Assembly: GCF_031755915.1 (NCBI RefSeq)
Contig: NC_083390.1
Span: 24,237,001-24,301,000, forward strand
DNA: 64,000 nucleotides
Reading direction: 5' to 3'
From: Ziziphus jujuba
Taxonomy: Eukaryota; Streptophyta; Magnoliopsida; Rosales; Rhamnaceae
The position numbers and the translations under genes were made by a program. Shown here piece by piece: positions 24,801 to 37,612 of the stretch. Every line of letters starts with the position of its first letter. Position 1 is the stretch's first letter. The notes under the pieces are model-generated. The model was not told where the DNA came from. It searched no databases and saw only the letters and a program-made list of their open reading frames with translations.

Positions 24801-27800
24801 CATTCTATCTTATGTCTTTCCAGATAATATGCTACTATTGAGTTCATATTCCTATTGATTTCATAAAAAGAGACCATTTATTTTTCATGCTTCCAAGTAC
24901 ACAAACTAATGCTAAACTGTTTTATCCAATTTTAATTTGTTATTTATAAGGCTCAATAGTCTTTAGATATATTTTTCCTTTTTGTTAAAATTTAAACATC
25001 TAAACATCAAAACTCAAAAATCTTTTAACAGATTATAGCGAATTCTAAGATTGTATGGTTGATTAAAAAAGCATAAAAGAAATGTGGGGGGGAAAATTAA
25101 AGACAGAATAAAAATTTCTTAATCATATAAATGCACACGTAATGCATATTTATAAGTTCTACCAACTACGAGTCTATGACAAGACTAGGCAGCATATAAA
25201 GGTTACCATTTACTTGGATATTCGTATTCAACACACCTTTTCAAGTGGGAAACATGTTGCTTCACAGTGAAACATAGCTTAGGACTCACTGTCACAAAGA
25301 GCTGGCGCAAAACAGTTCCTCCAGTCTCCATTGAGCTTTCCTTGGCATCATTATCCTGAATACCATGTCCAACTGAATTGCTCTCGAGTCCATAGAATCC
25401 TTCATTAGCCATTTGGTGCAATTTTTCTTTCTGAAATAACTTCATTGTCAACGTAGTAGTTTTCCCAGTACCAGAACGTCCAAGAATGAAGCTACTTCTA
25501 TCAAAAAGTATAATCTCCATTTCTTGGTCAGTCACTTCGAATGGGAGATCTAATTCCCTACCATCATGGTCAGACATCAAGTGGTTCACTGCAACTGATG
25601 ATAAGGAGTAGAATTTCATGAACAACAGACTCTCACTGGCCTTTGAATTCTCATCATAACTTCTACCATCCGAAGGGGCACCAGCTTGATCATTTCCAGT
25701 TTCATTGATGCTCATATCTTTAAATCGGACAATATCCACAGAGGGTGACCAGCTCTTGGGTACTTCCAAATTTCTGTGAGCAAAATACAAAATGGAAAAA
25801 TTAACAACTTAATAGGAAAGCAATAATGAATATAAAGTTCTTTTGTATAGATTTAGCAGCAAGAATTCATTGATCCTAGAATGCAAAGCAATGTACCCCT
25901 CAAGACATTTTTCATTGCAGAGATTGATGAAGTCATCAGTGTATTTACAAAAAATACTTTCCAGGCGTTTTATCAATTTTGGTATATCCTCCATAGGCAA
26001 TAGATCCCAGATCTTCAAAACTTGTATAAACCTCATAAACCTCAAATCCTTTACAATGTCAGTTGTACTAACAACATAAAGACCTTCAACTTTAAATTGC
26101 TTCATCATCTGCATGGAGCTTCCACAAACTGAGTCTATATTCCGCTTCTTAGGTCTCCAGCCACTGGAGAGCTTAAGTAAAAGGTTTAAAACTGACTTTT
26201 TTATCAGCGCAGATGTCAGTTTTTTGAATGACTTGAGAAAGTTATCACTGAATTGAACCTAAAGACATGGAATTGAGACAGGACAAGAAAATCATCAAAT
26301 ATAAACCATAAAACCTTAAACGATCCATATATAATAAAATTCAGAGGATGCAGAGACAAGAAAAATAAACACTAAACTATACAAGGCTATACCTTCCATC
26401 TCGAATTCTCGAAAAGCATACTATTTCCACTAAGTAAATCATCGAGCTGATCAAACTCTTTTTTGACATCTAATATAGCCTTGGCCAAATCTTTGTCATC
26501 ATCAGCATTGAAGAAACAATTGCGCTTCTGTGCGTCGAGAACTAAATCTCTCCAAACAGTTTGACTACCAACTAAGATTCTTTCATTACCCAAAATCCAT
26601 AGACAATGCCTGGAGACATATCAAAGAGTAACTATATAGTAACAACACTGTTGCAAAGAATTTAAAAGTTCTAGAAAAAGTTTACATTAAGCTGTACCTA
26701 GCTCTTGTCAGCGCAACATTCATTCTCTGAGGTTTGGATATGAAACCTACTGATTGGAAACTATTACACCTTACAGATGATATTATTATTATATCATACT
26801 CTCCACCCTGGAATCCATCAATTGTCTTTACTTTCACAAGAAATCTGTCCATGTTATCGTACTTTCCCCCAAGTCGATCCTGAATTGCAACCACTTGAGC
26901 AGCATAGGGTGACACAACACCAATACTGAGTTTATGTTCTGAAACAGCCAATGCTGCAAAAGGCAAGAAGGAATGATTGAAACAAAAGAAGAAATAATCA
27001 TTACTACATCTTGAAATGGACATTGAGTATAGACATACCTCTGTAGAGATTCTGCAGTATTTTCAATACGATTGCTACCTCAACCATATTTCTCGAACTA
27101 CGTCCATCATCATCCTTCTCCTGTCTTCCACCAATTACATTTATAAAGGAGTAAGGACCATACATTGACCCCTGCCGGCACTGTATTTCGTAGCTTCTCC
27201 TTCGAACAATAGGTGCATCTACAATCCGGTTATCATAGAATTTCAAATTTGGGAATAAACTTATTGATGGATGCATTCTGTACTGCATATTTAGCAGATG
27301 TTTTGCACAACCCTGTGAGCTCAACCTCTCAAACAAACTTCTTCCAAAACCAGCTTCATCAGAAATCTATAAAAAGAAAACAAAATAATAGATATTCAAT
27401 CTATACCACAAAAAAAAAAAAAAAAAAGAGAGAAAAGAGAAAAGAAAGAAAAAAAAAAACACTGGAGTAAAAATTGACAGCCGACAAAGTGAAGAATAGG
27501 CAAAATGAAAAAAATAACGTCTACATACTTTGCTTTGAACCATTACTGGTAATTGGCATTCATCACCAACAAGAATAGCATGCTTTATACCACGAAGTTG
27601 CAGGGGTATGGTTGACTCACACTCTTTCAACTGTGCAGCTTCATCAATAACCAAAACTCTCAATGGTTCCATTGCCATTTTATGCAACTTATATGAAGTA
27701 GAAGCCGTGCAAAATATTAACGAAGCTCTTTGAAAACAGAATTCCTTTATTGATTCCTGGCTCCTGAAATTTGGGAAGGTGAGTCCACCAAGAAACCACT

Positions 27801-30800
27801 TAAGAGTTCTCAAAAGCAAGAGGCATTCACTTCTCCTAATACAGAGAAGAGATTGCTCATATTCAAATGTATCAGGGAAATCTTCAACTGCATCTGTTTG
27901 AGAAAAACACTCTTCCAGTGCTTTAGAAGCCACATTTTTTTTAAATATCATTTTTTCAAAAGAGTCAAGTGAGACAATAAGGGATTCCATGTTTTGGTAA
28001 CATTGTTCCGAAATGTAACTTTTGCCCATATGAGTACAGATTACGGAAACGCAGTGCCTAAGAGGTACTGCCATAGAAACAAATCTCTCTCTTACAAACT
28101 CACGAAATGACTTAACTATTGCTTTACTTGTACTTCCCTTCTCTTTGATATCACATTCAGTGCTCTGCTCACTCTCTTTAATCATCTCATTTTCCAAGAA
28201 AATATGGTACTGGGAAACACAATATTCAAGAAAATTTATCATGGAACCAAAACAATGCCTCCAACCACTGTGTGAACCTAAACATTCAGCAATCTTCTGG
28301 ACACGATAATCCAAATATATATCTTGAATATCTGAACCAACTTTGAGCCGCTCCTTATTTCCAAACAGAAGAATATCACCCAGTGAACAAAACAAAGCAT
28401 CAGGCTCCGCATCACATACCACCTTCACAACACGGGAAGCCACTTCAGTTATTGCAACATTCGTAGGGGCACAAATGAGAGTTCTAAACTTCATTGCCAA
28501 GAGAGTAAAAAGAAGTGTAGCAGTAGTTTTTGTCTTCCCTGTCCCAGGGGGACCCCAAATAAGTTCGAAGGCAGATTCATTCTCATAGTGTATCTTGCTG
28601 AGACAGGAAAGAACTGCTTCAGTTTGGGACTCATTCAATTTAGACTCTATATTCTCAACCAGCTTCACATCCCAAAAGCCATGACCCTTTTCAGAATAGT
28701 AATTACATTTTTCTTCAACCTGTAATCAAGCATAAATTTTCAGACAAATTATCAACAATGCCAATAATGCACGAACATCTTTTTGTTTATTTGTATATTT
28801 ATCTACCTACACAACACACTTCTGTTCTTTAATTGAATTTTTGATACAAAATTCATAAATTTCTCTTATAACTCAGTAAAAGCAATACGTTTCTCTGTTA
28901 GTTTGTTTGTTATTTCTTCCAACCACAGAAGAGGCAAAACATCTTATGCAATTACTGTAATATCCAGAGTATCAGCACAAAACAATAATAATCTTACACA
29001 GTATTTAAATAATCTAGTCAAGGTGAGTGTTATTTCATATCCACTTGATCATGAAATTTTTTTATATCCTTAATGGAAAAATCCCGTGTTAAATGAATTG
29101 CTAAATGCTAACTCAACTGAATAAGTTAGAAAGTATCATCATTATTTATCTTACCATAGAATCAGGGCGAAGAACTTTCTCAACAACTTTCAAATTTTTA
29201 AACATATGCAGTGCCTTCCATATTCTTCTGTTTGGGGTAAGGTTTCCCAAGAAAATTACAAACAGAGATGACCGCATCTCATTGTCAAGTTCAAACTCTT
29301 TTGATGCTTTGACTTTGAAAAAGGTAGAACTTAAACCATCCTCATTATCATCATCTGCGATTTTAGTCACTGAAAGAAATGCCCATGACCTGCCAGCCCT
29401 TTGCAAGTCAGAAACAGTTTCTGGTTTAGCATCTGCTAAAATGAAAACATCTCCAGGCAAAGTTTTGTAAGGCTCCTTGCCACGTTCGGAGAATCTATTC
29501 CGCCAAGAATCAACCTTTACTTTGTATATTTTGGTTCCATATGGCTTGGATTCTTCAAAAGAAATTACTTCAGCAAAAGGTTGATTCCATATAATATCCA
29601 TACTCGAATGCAATTCTGCTCGAGTTTCTTCCAATAAGGGGTAGGCATAAGACCCAAAATAATGCTGAACCGATTTAAAGGATTCAGGAATTCTTTCCAC
29701 CTAGAAAATGAAGCTTCAGTTCAGGAATCAAAAGCTTCTTAGAAATAAATGGAACTTGTACAATATTATCAGTAGAAGACATGGGAAAAGGTGATAACAC
29801 TCAATTAGTTTATAGGTGTCTCACTGAAAACATATTCAAAATGAGTCACAAAACACAACCAAAAGGACAATAAAAGAATCTTAAAACAGGAAGTTTTAAT
29901 CTCAGGAAGTACAGCAAATTAAAGAGCATCAATAGGAATTTTAAAACAGGAAGTTATAAGAGGAAACTGACAGTGCAATTCCACTTTTCACTTAGAACAA
30001 GAACTATACTTTAAAACAAACTAAAACCATAAAGATGCCTCAACCAGCATGAGGCATCAAATACCAGCTTATGAGCCCAAAGGAATCCAGCCAAGATGTA
30101 GACAATTTCATACTTCATTGTTCCTCTAAGCATTATCACTATAAATAAATTTGATTACAATGTACCCAGTGCAAAGCCTTCAGATTACATGTTTTAAATA
30201 CTTCAAAGCCACTGTTGGACAAAGCATATTTCCATGCTCAACATGCTTGGCATTGTTAATATGATTAAATATCAAGGCAGTCCATTGATTATCAAAGTAA
30301 TTTCTTTATAATGCTTGACAGATTCAAAACAAGTGAGTTGAGGGAATCAATAGATTAATGGAGAACATTTAAAGCATCAAAAAATTTGAGACGATAAGCA
30401 CTACACTGACATATATTCAAGTACAAACATAGACTCTGTAACTAAGTTATCAATGGTTTAATAATAATAAAGATTAAAATTTAAGCATTTGCATAAAAGG
30501 TTTATGTAAGTGAACATATAAACATGTAAAATTCTTTGCCTATTTAACTTCATTAACATAATCAAAACCCAGGAGCTTAGTAACCATGTCCCTAAGGAAA
30601 ACAGAACTACAAAGCAGAAATGGGCTTGAATTTATCAGGGGTCTTGCTCACAAAGTAAAACCATACTTGATTGAAACAACCAAATTATAATCATCCAACT
30701 CATTTTTTCACCGAACATCAAACTCGATATCTGTGCCATATTAAACACAAAATGCCAAAACATTATTATTTTTTTTTTATATAGGCAGCAACACAACGAT

Positions 30801-30995
30801 CATATACTATCCATCCAAGAAACCCAAAAGCTAAGAAAATAAATTAACATAATGGGCAAAAAGATAGATCCAAAAAACCTGATTCTGATAAAGATTTTCA
30901 TTGAAAATATCCTCTACGGACCAAGAAAACACAATATCAGTGAAAGGGTCTCTGTTAGCTTTCTTTCTCTTGTCTGAAACTTCCTCCTCCATCAT
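18191..30995 (-). CDS. Complete dual SEN1-type/UvrD-type helicase gene (TRANK1-like), copy 1
   Basis: Fourteen coding exons on the minus strand, phases all consistent: 30,995-30,879; 29,700-29,155; 28,719-27,529; 27,366-27,039; 26,953-26,698; 26,609-26,393; 26,258-25,897; 25,773-25,237; 24,410-23,207; 22,845-22,498; 21,889-21,652; 21,303-18,998; 18,884-18,736; 18,548-18,191. Together 8,157 nt, 2,718 aa. All introns are GT/AG. Residues about 1-221 are the family's N-terminal region ([22 protein letters not shown]). Residues about 222-885 are a SEN1/UPF1-like SF1 helicase, about 886-1,702 a UvrD-like helicase, and the rest an alpha-helical repeat region with a lysine-rich tail. Start: MMEEEV at 30,995 is preferred from remembered family starts; an in-frame ATG at 31,061 would add 22 residues. 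Plant proteins of this architecture are annotated as TPR and ankyrin repeat-containing protein 1-like; their function is not established to my knowledge. Nuclear nucleic-acid unwinding is inferred. Compared with relatives I recall it lacks about 100 residues after AAEVYARG. Confidence 0.93.
18635..18658. repeat. (GT)n microsatellite in the last helicase intron
   Basis: A run of about 11 GT units inside the intron between exons 13 and 14. The same tract is at about 56,173-56,196 in the second gene, with equal length. Confidence 0.9.
22498..25773 (-). CDS. UvrD-type helicase module, exons 8-10 of copy 1
   Basis: Exon 8 (25,773-25,237) carries Walker A as [10 protein letters not shown] at about residue 1,104. 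Exon 9 (24,410-23,207) carries [12 protein letters not shown] at about 1,400, motif [14 protein letters not shown], motif [10 protein letters not shown] and part of motif V (ECKGLEFQ). Exon 10 (22,845-22,498) opens with DVLLYDFFG and has motif [13 protein letters not shown]. The Q-rich DEVQD form of Walker B and TRTRQRLW are the usual signature of the UvrD/Rep SF1A class. All catalytic residues are present, so this second motor also looks competent. Exon 7 (26,258-25,897) is the linker between the two motors; its reading stops at CNEKCLEG and joins NLEVPKSW of exon 8. Confidence 0.92.
26393..28719 (-). CDS. SEN1/UPF1-type helicase module, exons 3-6 of copy 1
   Basis: Exon 3 (28,719-27,529) has Walker A GPPGTGKT at about residue 277, motif Ia CAPTNVA, the Walker B box VIDEAA at about 578-583 and motif [11 protein letters not shown]. 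Exon 4 (27,366-27,039) has motif [14 protein letters not shown]. Exon 5 (26,953-26,698) has motif [12 protein letters not shown] and motif [10 protein letters not shown]. Exon 6 completes the module (RHCLWILGN). All motifs expected of an active SF1B helicase are intact, including Lys and Thr of the P-loop and both Asp-Glu residues. Enzymes of this class translocate 5' to 3' and act on RNA or RNA:DNA hybrids; that activity here is by family analogy only. Confidence 0.92.
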
Positions 30996-31539
30996 TGTCT
31001 CTTTCCTTTTTTTCTTCACAGTACAAACAAACACAACGTTAAAAGCCCATTTCAAAACCATCCATTTTTAATAAAGGGGAACAAAGAAATGGGTTTTCCT
31101 AGCTACAAAGGAATCTCAATTTCTTTAAGGAAACAAACATGAAAGCAGTCTAGGAATCTTAAGTACAAGCACTATGAATGTATTTGAAGAAAGAAATATA
31201 CATTAGCTCCCCTTAGTGTCATACCCTTTTGTAGCTTTTTCTTCAAGATAAAAAGAATGTCATTTTGATCAATCAGAATTGCTGATACAGAATCCAGGAA
31301 ATAAGAAAATGTTGGAAAAGTAAAGAACCTCTCAGTGCTTGCAGACGAAGTTATTTGGACAAAAAGGTTTTGTTCGTACTAAGCTTGACCTCAAATGGAC
31401 TTTTCTTTATTTTTTTAATGATTGCATATGGTCTTAATTTATTATTATATAAAAAAAGAAAAGAAATCATAAATTTAATTAAATAAATAATAGTCAACAA
31501 TTGCAGAAAGCTACTCGTTTCTTTTTTCTTTTTCTTTTT

Positions 31540-31573
<34 letters not shown>

Positions 31574-31680
31574 GTGGCCTGGAGAGTAAACTTTGGAACA
31601 AATTCATTTTAATCATTTCTAGAGAAAGGTTGGTTTAATTTAAATGGAATGTGGATAATATTTTTTTTTATAAATTCAAA
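30996..31680 (-). promoter_or_regulatory. 5' flank of helicase copy 1, no defined promoter element
   Basis: This region should hold the 5' untranslated region and core promoter of the minus-strand helicase gene. A further in-frame ATG lies at 31,061. A T-run of about 34 bases with flanking CT-rich DNA is at about 31,520-31,572, preceded by a short AG run near 31,455. I cannot place a TATA box or a transcription start with confidence. Confidence 0.35.
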
Positions 31681-33430
31681 GCCATAATTTAATTTATTTA
31701 TATTAAATATTAAATGATATATTTTATGAAAAAGTGATATTGGTTCATAAAGTCCACTTATACGGTCGAGCATGGTTCAAATTAGCTTCTCCACATCTTT
31801 TAATGTTGGTCTAATTAGCCAAATTTTTTTTTTAATAAATAAAAATTCTAAAAATTTGTAATTATTGTTTTATTGAAAATCACTAATGAGTGAAAAAAAA
31901 TTTGTTGAAGACAAATGTATTTGAAAATTCATTATTAAAGGAACAATATAATACTATGAAGAAATGCAATAAAGTGCTGTACGTTATTTATTGCATGTGG
32001 ACATGTGTATAGATATGGCACGTAATATATTATTACATAATAAAATATTGTCCGATAAGAGTTGAATGAGTAGAAATGAGTGAGTAAGAAAAAGTGACCA
32101 TGAGACTGGCCCACGCAAGTGGGACTATGATGTTGCCAATAAATCGTCATTGCATGACGTTAACAATATATATGTCTATATATTAGTGGACAATAGTGAC
32201 ATAGCCTTTAAATTCATCCAAAGCTTATAGTTGCTTTTTCCGATTGCTTTTTCCAACTTTTTTTTTTTTTTTTTTGGTTCTTCTTCTTTAAGCTTCATAT
32301 CATAGAACAGAAAACAAATACTCTGACAAAGGATAAACAAAGAAATTATTATTAAAAATTCAAATTAAAACAGTTTTTAAATCATAATTCAGTTTTTTAG
32401 TTTTACTCATTTTTTATATTTGAAATAAAGGGAAAAAATGATAAATTGATCATGTATTATTGAAAATTTAATCTTTAACTTCACACATGCAATATACTCT
32501 CGGAGGAAAAAAAAAAATTTACATATGCCAAAATCATAATTATTAGCCAGATGATAATGTTTTATCTTTTTAAAACTATAAATTACAAATAAAAATAATT
32601 AAATCGTTCACCAAGGATTAAGTACATATATCCCCTACCTACTATACAAACATACGATATATATATATATATATTATATGATACACACATAGAGACACCA
32701 AGAACACAAAAAGAAGTCAGAAAAAAGAGCAAAATAAATTAAGAAATAAAGAAAAATGAAAAAAGAAATCAAATGTATATATAATTATAAATACCTGAAT
32801 ATTTCAGCACAATAGTAATATTAACCTGGAAAGCTTTGTCCGTGGTTTCTTTGGATACAGGATAAACAACAGCTTTATCTATTTTGGAAAAAAATCTGAA
32901 AATTGATATTGATCAAACATTAAAAGTTGAAAAAAGAATTGAAATGAACAGAAAAGGTGTTGAGTGTTCACACAATTCCATTAAAAATCTGTTTACATGG
33001 AGAAGCTCAAAAGTTTCTTCTTCTTTTTTTTTTTTTTTTTTTTTGTATATATAAAAAAAGGTGTTGTTATTATTATTATTTTCAAAATTAAATGTATGAA
33101 AAATTCCTCCGTGCAGCAATAATTAAAAAATGTTGTAGATTGTAATTAATATAGGTTTGTTATCCAAAGCCCATGTTGCTTGTACATCTGTCTTCATGTC
33201 AATGAATTCTGTGTCCATGACCAAAAGTTGCAGTCTACAAGAAGTTTCACACTAGCAATTTTATTTTCTAATTATTATACTGTACCTTTTATACAGTTAA
33301 AAAGGTTAATTATGGTTATTATAAGTTTTTCCAAGAGAAAAAAAAAAAAATGTTTAATACCTCTCTAAGTTTAAGTCAGTGAGGGACCCAGGAAAAGTTT
33401 TTTGGAGGGCACCATTAAAGGCAAATCCAA
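31681..33430. repeat. Segment U (uninterrupted copy) upstream of helicase copy 1
   Basis: This copy carries both halves of segment U joined at about 32,400-32,440, without the 6-kb composite insertion seen at 9,726-15,800. It also appears in shortened form at 36,447-37,612. It contains a TA tract (32,660-32,680), a T-run (33,023-33,044), an A-run (33,340-33,350) and no coding exon. At 33,431 it passes smoothly into A2, so U followed by A is the normal order at a unit boundary. Confidence 0.8.
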
Positions 33431-36400
33431 CATTTATTTCTAATTTAAGGTATAGAGAGATACAAATATATACAAAAATGTAACACTTTTTGTTACGTAG
33501 TAATCCAATTATATAAATAATTTACTAAATTGAGGATTTTTTTTAAATTTTAGTCTTTTTTTTTTTTTGGGGAAAAAAATATAAGTTTGAATGTTTTGGC
33601 AATACTTAAAAATTGATTGCAAATTGATCAAATAAAAGAAACACACTTTTTTTTAAACAAAATAAGATAGAAAATTCTTAATTTGTTAGCATTGAAATAA
33701 AAGTTTACTTAAAAACTTGAAAGAAAAGAAAAATTAACTAAAACAGAAGAAGTTAAATTAAAACCAAAAAAATTGCAGCTTAACTTAAAACAGAAATTAA
33801 AGAAGAGTTTTATTGTAAATATCTTTTTGGTTATTGACTAATTGTATTAAATAGGTATACTTGTATATAAATATTTTATGAAAAAGTATTAACTAAATTA
33901 GTATTATCTTGTTAAAATATTATAATTATAAATAAATAAATATATATATATATATATATATATTATAGTTATAATATATAATAAAATTGAATATAATAAA
34001 AGAAATATGGATAAAACCTTATATGGATAACTGAAGAAAAAAGATTAAATCTAAAAACAAATCTTCGAAAAAGAAAAAACAAAAGAACAGTAAACACTAC
34101 ACAGCATGTGAGAGGGGAGATAGACAAAGAGGGGCAGGGTGCACACTGATAAATACATAGAGATAAAACAGTAACTACATAACTTAATAAAAAAAATAAA
34201 AGAGCAAAAAATCTGAGTGCGGACACGTGCCCCCTCTGGCCTGACTATATGTGGTTTCGTCTATGGTCTAAGTGATAGGAGTTGCAGTTTTCTCATATGG
34301 GGATTGGAAGTCAAGTTTGATTTACTTGCCATTGATTCTATACAATGAATTTGCTAAAATTTTAATGCATGCTGTTTTACTTCTTGTAAAGACCTAGCTT
34401 AGCTTTTGTTGATTCAACATTCTCTTGAATGTTGCTTTTTTCTTTTTTGTTGCTTTTTTCTTTTTTTCATTTCTGTCTTTCTTTGTTTTTTTTTGTTTAT
34501 TTATTTTATTTTGTTATTTTTGTTTAAAGAAAGATTATATTTGTAGATAGTGATGTCTAAAATGTAAGATTAGAAGTGAAATGAGGAAAAAAAAAAAAAA
34601 AAAAGGAAACTTGATAATTAATTAAATGAAAATGGAAACAATAATATACATTGTTTACATTACTTCAAAAAAAAAAAAAAAGAAAGGCCCTTCCTGTTAT
34701 TCCTACTCTAATTTGCCTCCCTATCCCCCCCATTTTCCTCTTTACTCTGTTTCCCTCCCAAACATTCTCTTCTATCTTGCATTCTCTCCTCCATTTTCTC
34801 GCTGCCAACTTTCCTCCCTTTTACTCTTCCCTCTACTTTTCTTTCACTGCCCTCTCCCCAGCTCTTCTCTACATCAACTCCCTAGTTTCTCTCCTTAATT
34901 TTTTTCCCCCCACTTTTCTCTATTTCCTTTGCTTTAATTTCTCTCCCTCTACTTTTTTTCCACTCTTTTCTCTTTTTACATGTCTTTACTACAAACTTCT
35001 TCTAATTCCTCTCTTTAATTTCCCTAATTGCAAAATTCTTATTGCTTTCCCTTTGACACACTATTGTCATAAGGTAAAATAGTTTATTTCACAAACTATT
35101 AATATCAAACTTTATGAAATTCCAATTTATAATTTATGTCTTTTATGTTCTTAATTAAGTAGTAATTTACTTTGAAGCTTTTTAAAAGTTTAAAATCATA
35201 GTCAAAATTTACTTGTTTTAAAAGTTTTCAATTTTTTTTTGAATAAGTTAAAATATAAAAATTAATTATTTTAAGATACTAATATTTTTGTATTTTTAAA
35301 TTAATAATATAACTTTTGTAAATTTAAAACTTTTGATTTATAATAAAATAATATAATTACTTGAATTAAAAGTTTCCTCTAATTCTTTTTTTTTTTTTTA
35401 CCAAAAACATTTATGTTGTAAAAGTTAGCAATATTTTTTTATTATATTTTAGTTGTGCTTTTGCACTTTTAATTCTTTTCTACAAAAAAAAAATTATGTC
35501 GTTAAAATTTAGAGGTATTTTTAATATATTTTAGTTGTGTTTTTTTTTTTTATTATTAGGTTCATTTTTCTTAGAACATATGCTCTTTCTATTCCACAAG
35601 AAAAAAACAAAAAAAACAGCCTTTAAAATAAAAAGTATAGCTTTTTTTTTTAAAAAAAAATGAATTACAAAAAAATATTTTAAAGTACAGCTTTTTTATT
35701 TTAAAAAAAGAATAACAAAAATTATATTTTTTTTAATAAATAAAATTTATAGTTGATATGTAATAGAAAGTAGAAAATATCATTTTAAAAAAATAATATG
35801 TAATAGAAAACAATAATATGTAATAGTATTAATTCCAATGAAAAGTTATAGTTCTTTGTTTATTTTTTTTTTTTTAAAATAAGAAACTTCAAATACTTAA
35901 AGCATTTTTAATTTTTCTTTTCTTTTCAATTTTAGTTGGATATAAAATGGAATTTTACAAAATGTAAAATTGACAATCCATGTAACAACCTATTTTACCA
36001 CATAAAAATAAGGTCATCAAGAACTGCAAATAGAAAATACAAAGAGAAACTAATTTGAGAAAATAGAAAAGAAATGTAATAAGAAGAAAATGAAAAGATA
36101 AAAAGCATGAGAAAGTAAAGAGGAAAAAACCTAAACATAGATAGTATAAGAAATTAGGTAGAGGAGAGTGGGAAAATAAAAATTAATCAGAGAAAGTAGA
36201 AGAGATAAATAACAGAGAAAGCAAAAAGAGAAAACAGAGAAAAAAACAAAAAAAAAGTCAAGAGGGAAAGTAAAGTAATAGAGAAAGAGAAAAGAGACAG
36301 CAGAGAGAGAGAGAGAGAGAGGGATTGAAGAAGGAAAGAAAGCGAGGAAGAGAGAGGATAACACACACACAGCAGATAGAGGAAGAGACATGGCAATTCC

Positions 36401-36446
36401 AGCAGTCTACTTCATCCCAAACCCAAAAAATATTAATCTTTTATTA
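33431..36446. repeat. Segment A, copy 2 (A2), start of degenerate Unit II
   Basis: Bases 33,431 to about 34,565 are almost identical to 1-1,132. Beyond that A2 diverges from both A1 and A3, for example in the A-run at about 34,587-34,604 and the block at 34,640-34,690. It has no LTR at 35,205, so it shows the empty site. The pyrimidine-rich block is at about 34,690-35,060 and the purine-rich block at about 36,050-36,390 with a GA microsatellite (36,302-36,321). The segment ends abruptly after TTAATCTTTTATTAT at 36,446, where A1 and A3 run on into the small gene. Confidence 0.85.
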
Positions 36447-37612
36447 TATATATTAGTGGATATTCGTGACATAGCCTATAAATTCAACCAAAGCTTATGA
36501 TTGCTTTCTGTACCTTTTTTCATTTGTTTTTGCCTCTTTAAGCTTTATATCATCAAACAAAAAAGCAAATACCCTCTTCCAGCTATAAAAAAATTTAAAA
36601 AATTAAAAAAATTAAAAAAATTAAAAAAATTAAAAAAATTAAAAAATTAAGAAAAAAACAAATACCCTCACAAAAGATAAACAAGTAAATTATTATTAAA
36701 AAAATCAAATTAAAACAGTTCTTAAATCAAAAATAAACTTATTAGTTTTAACCAACTTTTATATTTAAAATAAAGGAGAAAAAAGATAAATTGATAACAT
36801 ATTATTGAAAATTTAATTCTTAAATTTACATATGCAATCTACTTTTAAACGGAAAAAAAAAAAAAAAACTACACATCCCAAAATCATAGTCATTAACCAG
36901 ATGATAATGTTTTTTCTTAAAATTATAAATTACAAATAAAGATAATTACATTGTTCCACAGAGATTAAGTCAATATATCCTATATATATATACATATACC
37001 TAGATATATATATGTTATAATACACATACAGAGAGACACCAAGAACACAAAGAGAGGTAAGAAAAATAGCAAAATAAATTAATAAAGAAAAAAAATGAAA
37101 GAAGAAATCAAATATATATAATACACACACAGAGAGACACCATGAACACAACGAGAGATCAGAAAAAGAGCAAAATAAATTAATAAAGAAAGAAAAATGA
37201 AAGAAGAAATCAAATATATATATATATATATATATGTATGCATGTATATATTATATAATAATACCTGAATATTTCCACATAGTAGTAATATTATCCTACA
37301 GAGCTTTGTCTATGGTTTCTATATCCCGAATAAACAGTTTTATGTATTTTGGAAAGAAATTTGAAAGCTAATATTGATCAGACTTTGAAGATGGAAAAAG
37401 AGTTTAAATGAACAAAAAAAGTGGTGAGGGTTCATACATTTCCATTAAAAGTTTGTTAACATGGAGAAGCTTAAAAGTTTTTTTTTTTTTTAAATTATTA
37501 TTATTATTTTCAAAATTAAATATATGGAAAACTCCTGAATGCAGCAATCATTTAAAAAAAAAAAGAAATTGTAATAAATTATAATCATTATATAAATTGT
37601 AATTAATATCAG
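36447..37612. repeat. Truncated segment U in Unit II
   Basis: From ATATATTAGTGGATA onward this matches about 32,171-33,150, including the AAAGCTTATGATTGC block and the CACCAAGAACACA block, the latter present twice here (37,037 and 37,137). It contains a minisatellite of the unit TTAAAAAAA at about 36,593-36,650. It is cut at about 37,612, inside the TTGTAATTAATAT block, by the MULE fragment. No gene is seen. Confidence 0.8.

Noticed and set aside
25809..25896. Continuation of the exon 7 frame past CNEKCLEG ([13 protein letters not shown])
   Set aside because: A donor GTACAT after GAGGG restores the frame to NLEVPKSW in exon 8, as in relatives I recall. The continuation is intron read-through.
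36593..36650. TTAAAAAAA minisatellite considered as a CRISPR-like or regulatory array
   Set aside because: The units are contiguous with no spacers, it occurs in only one unit, and the DNA is from a plant.
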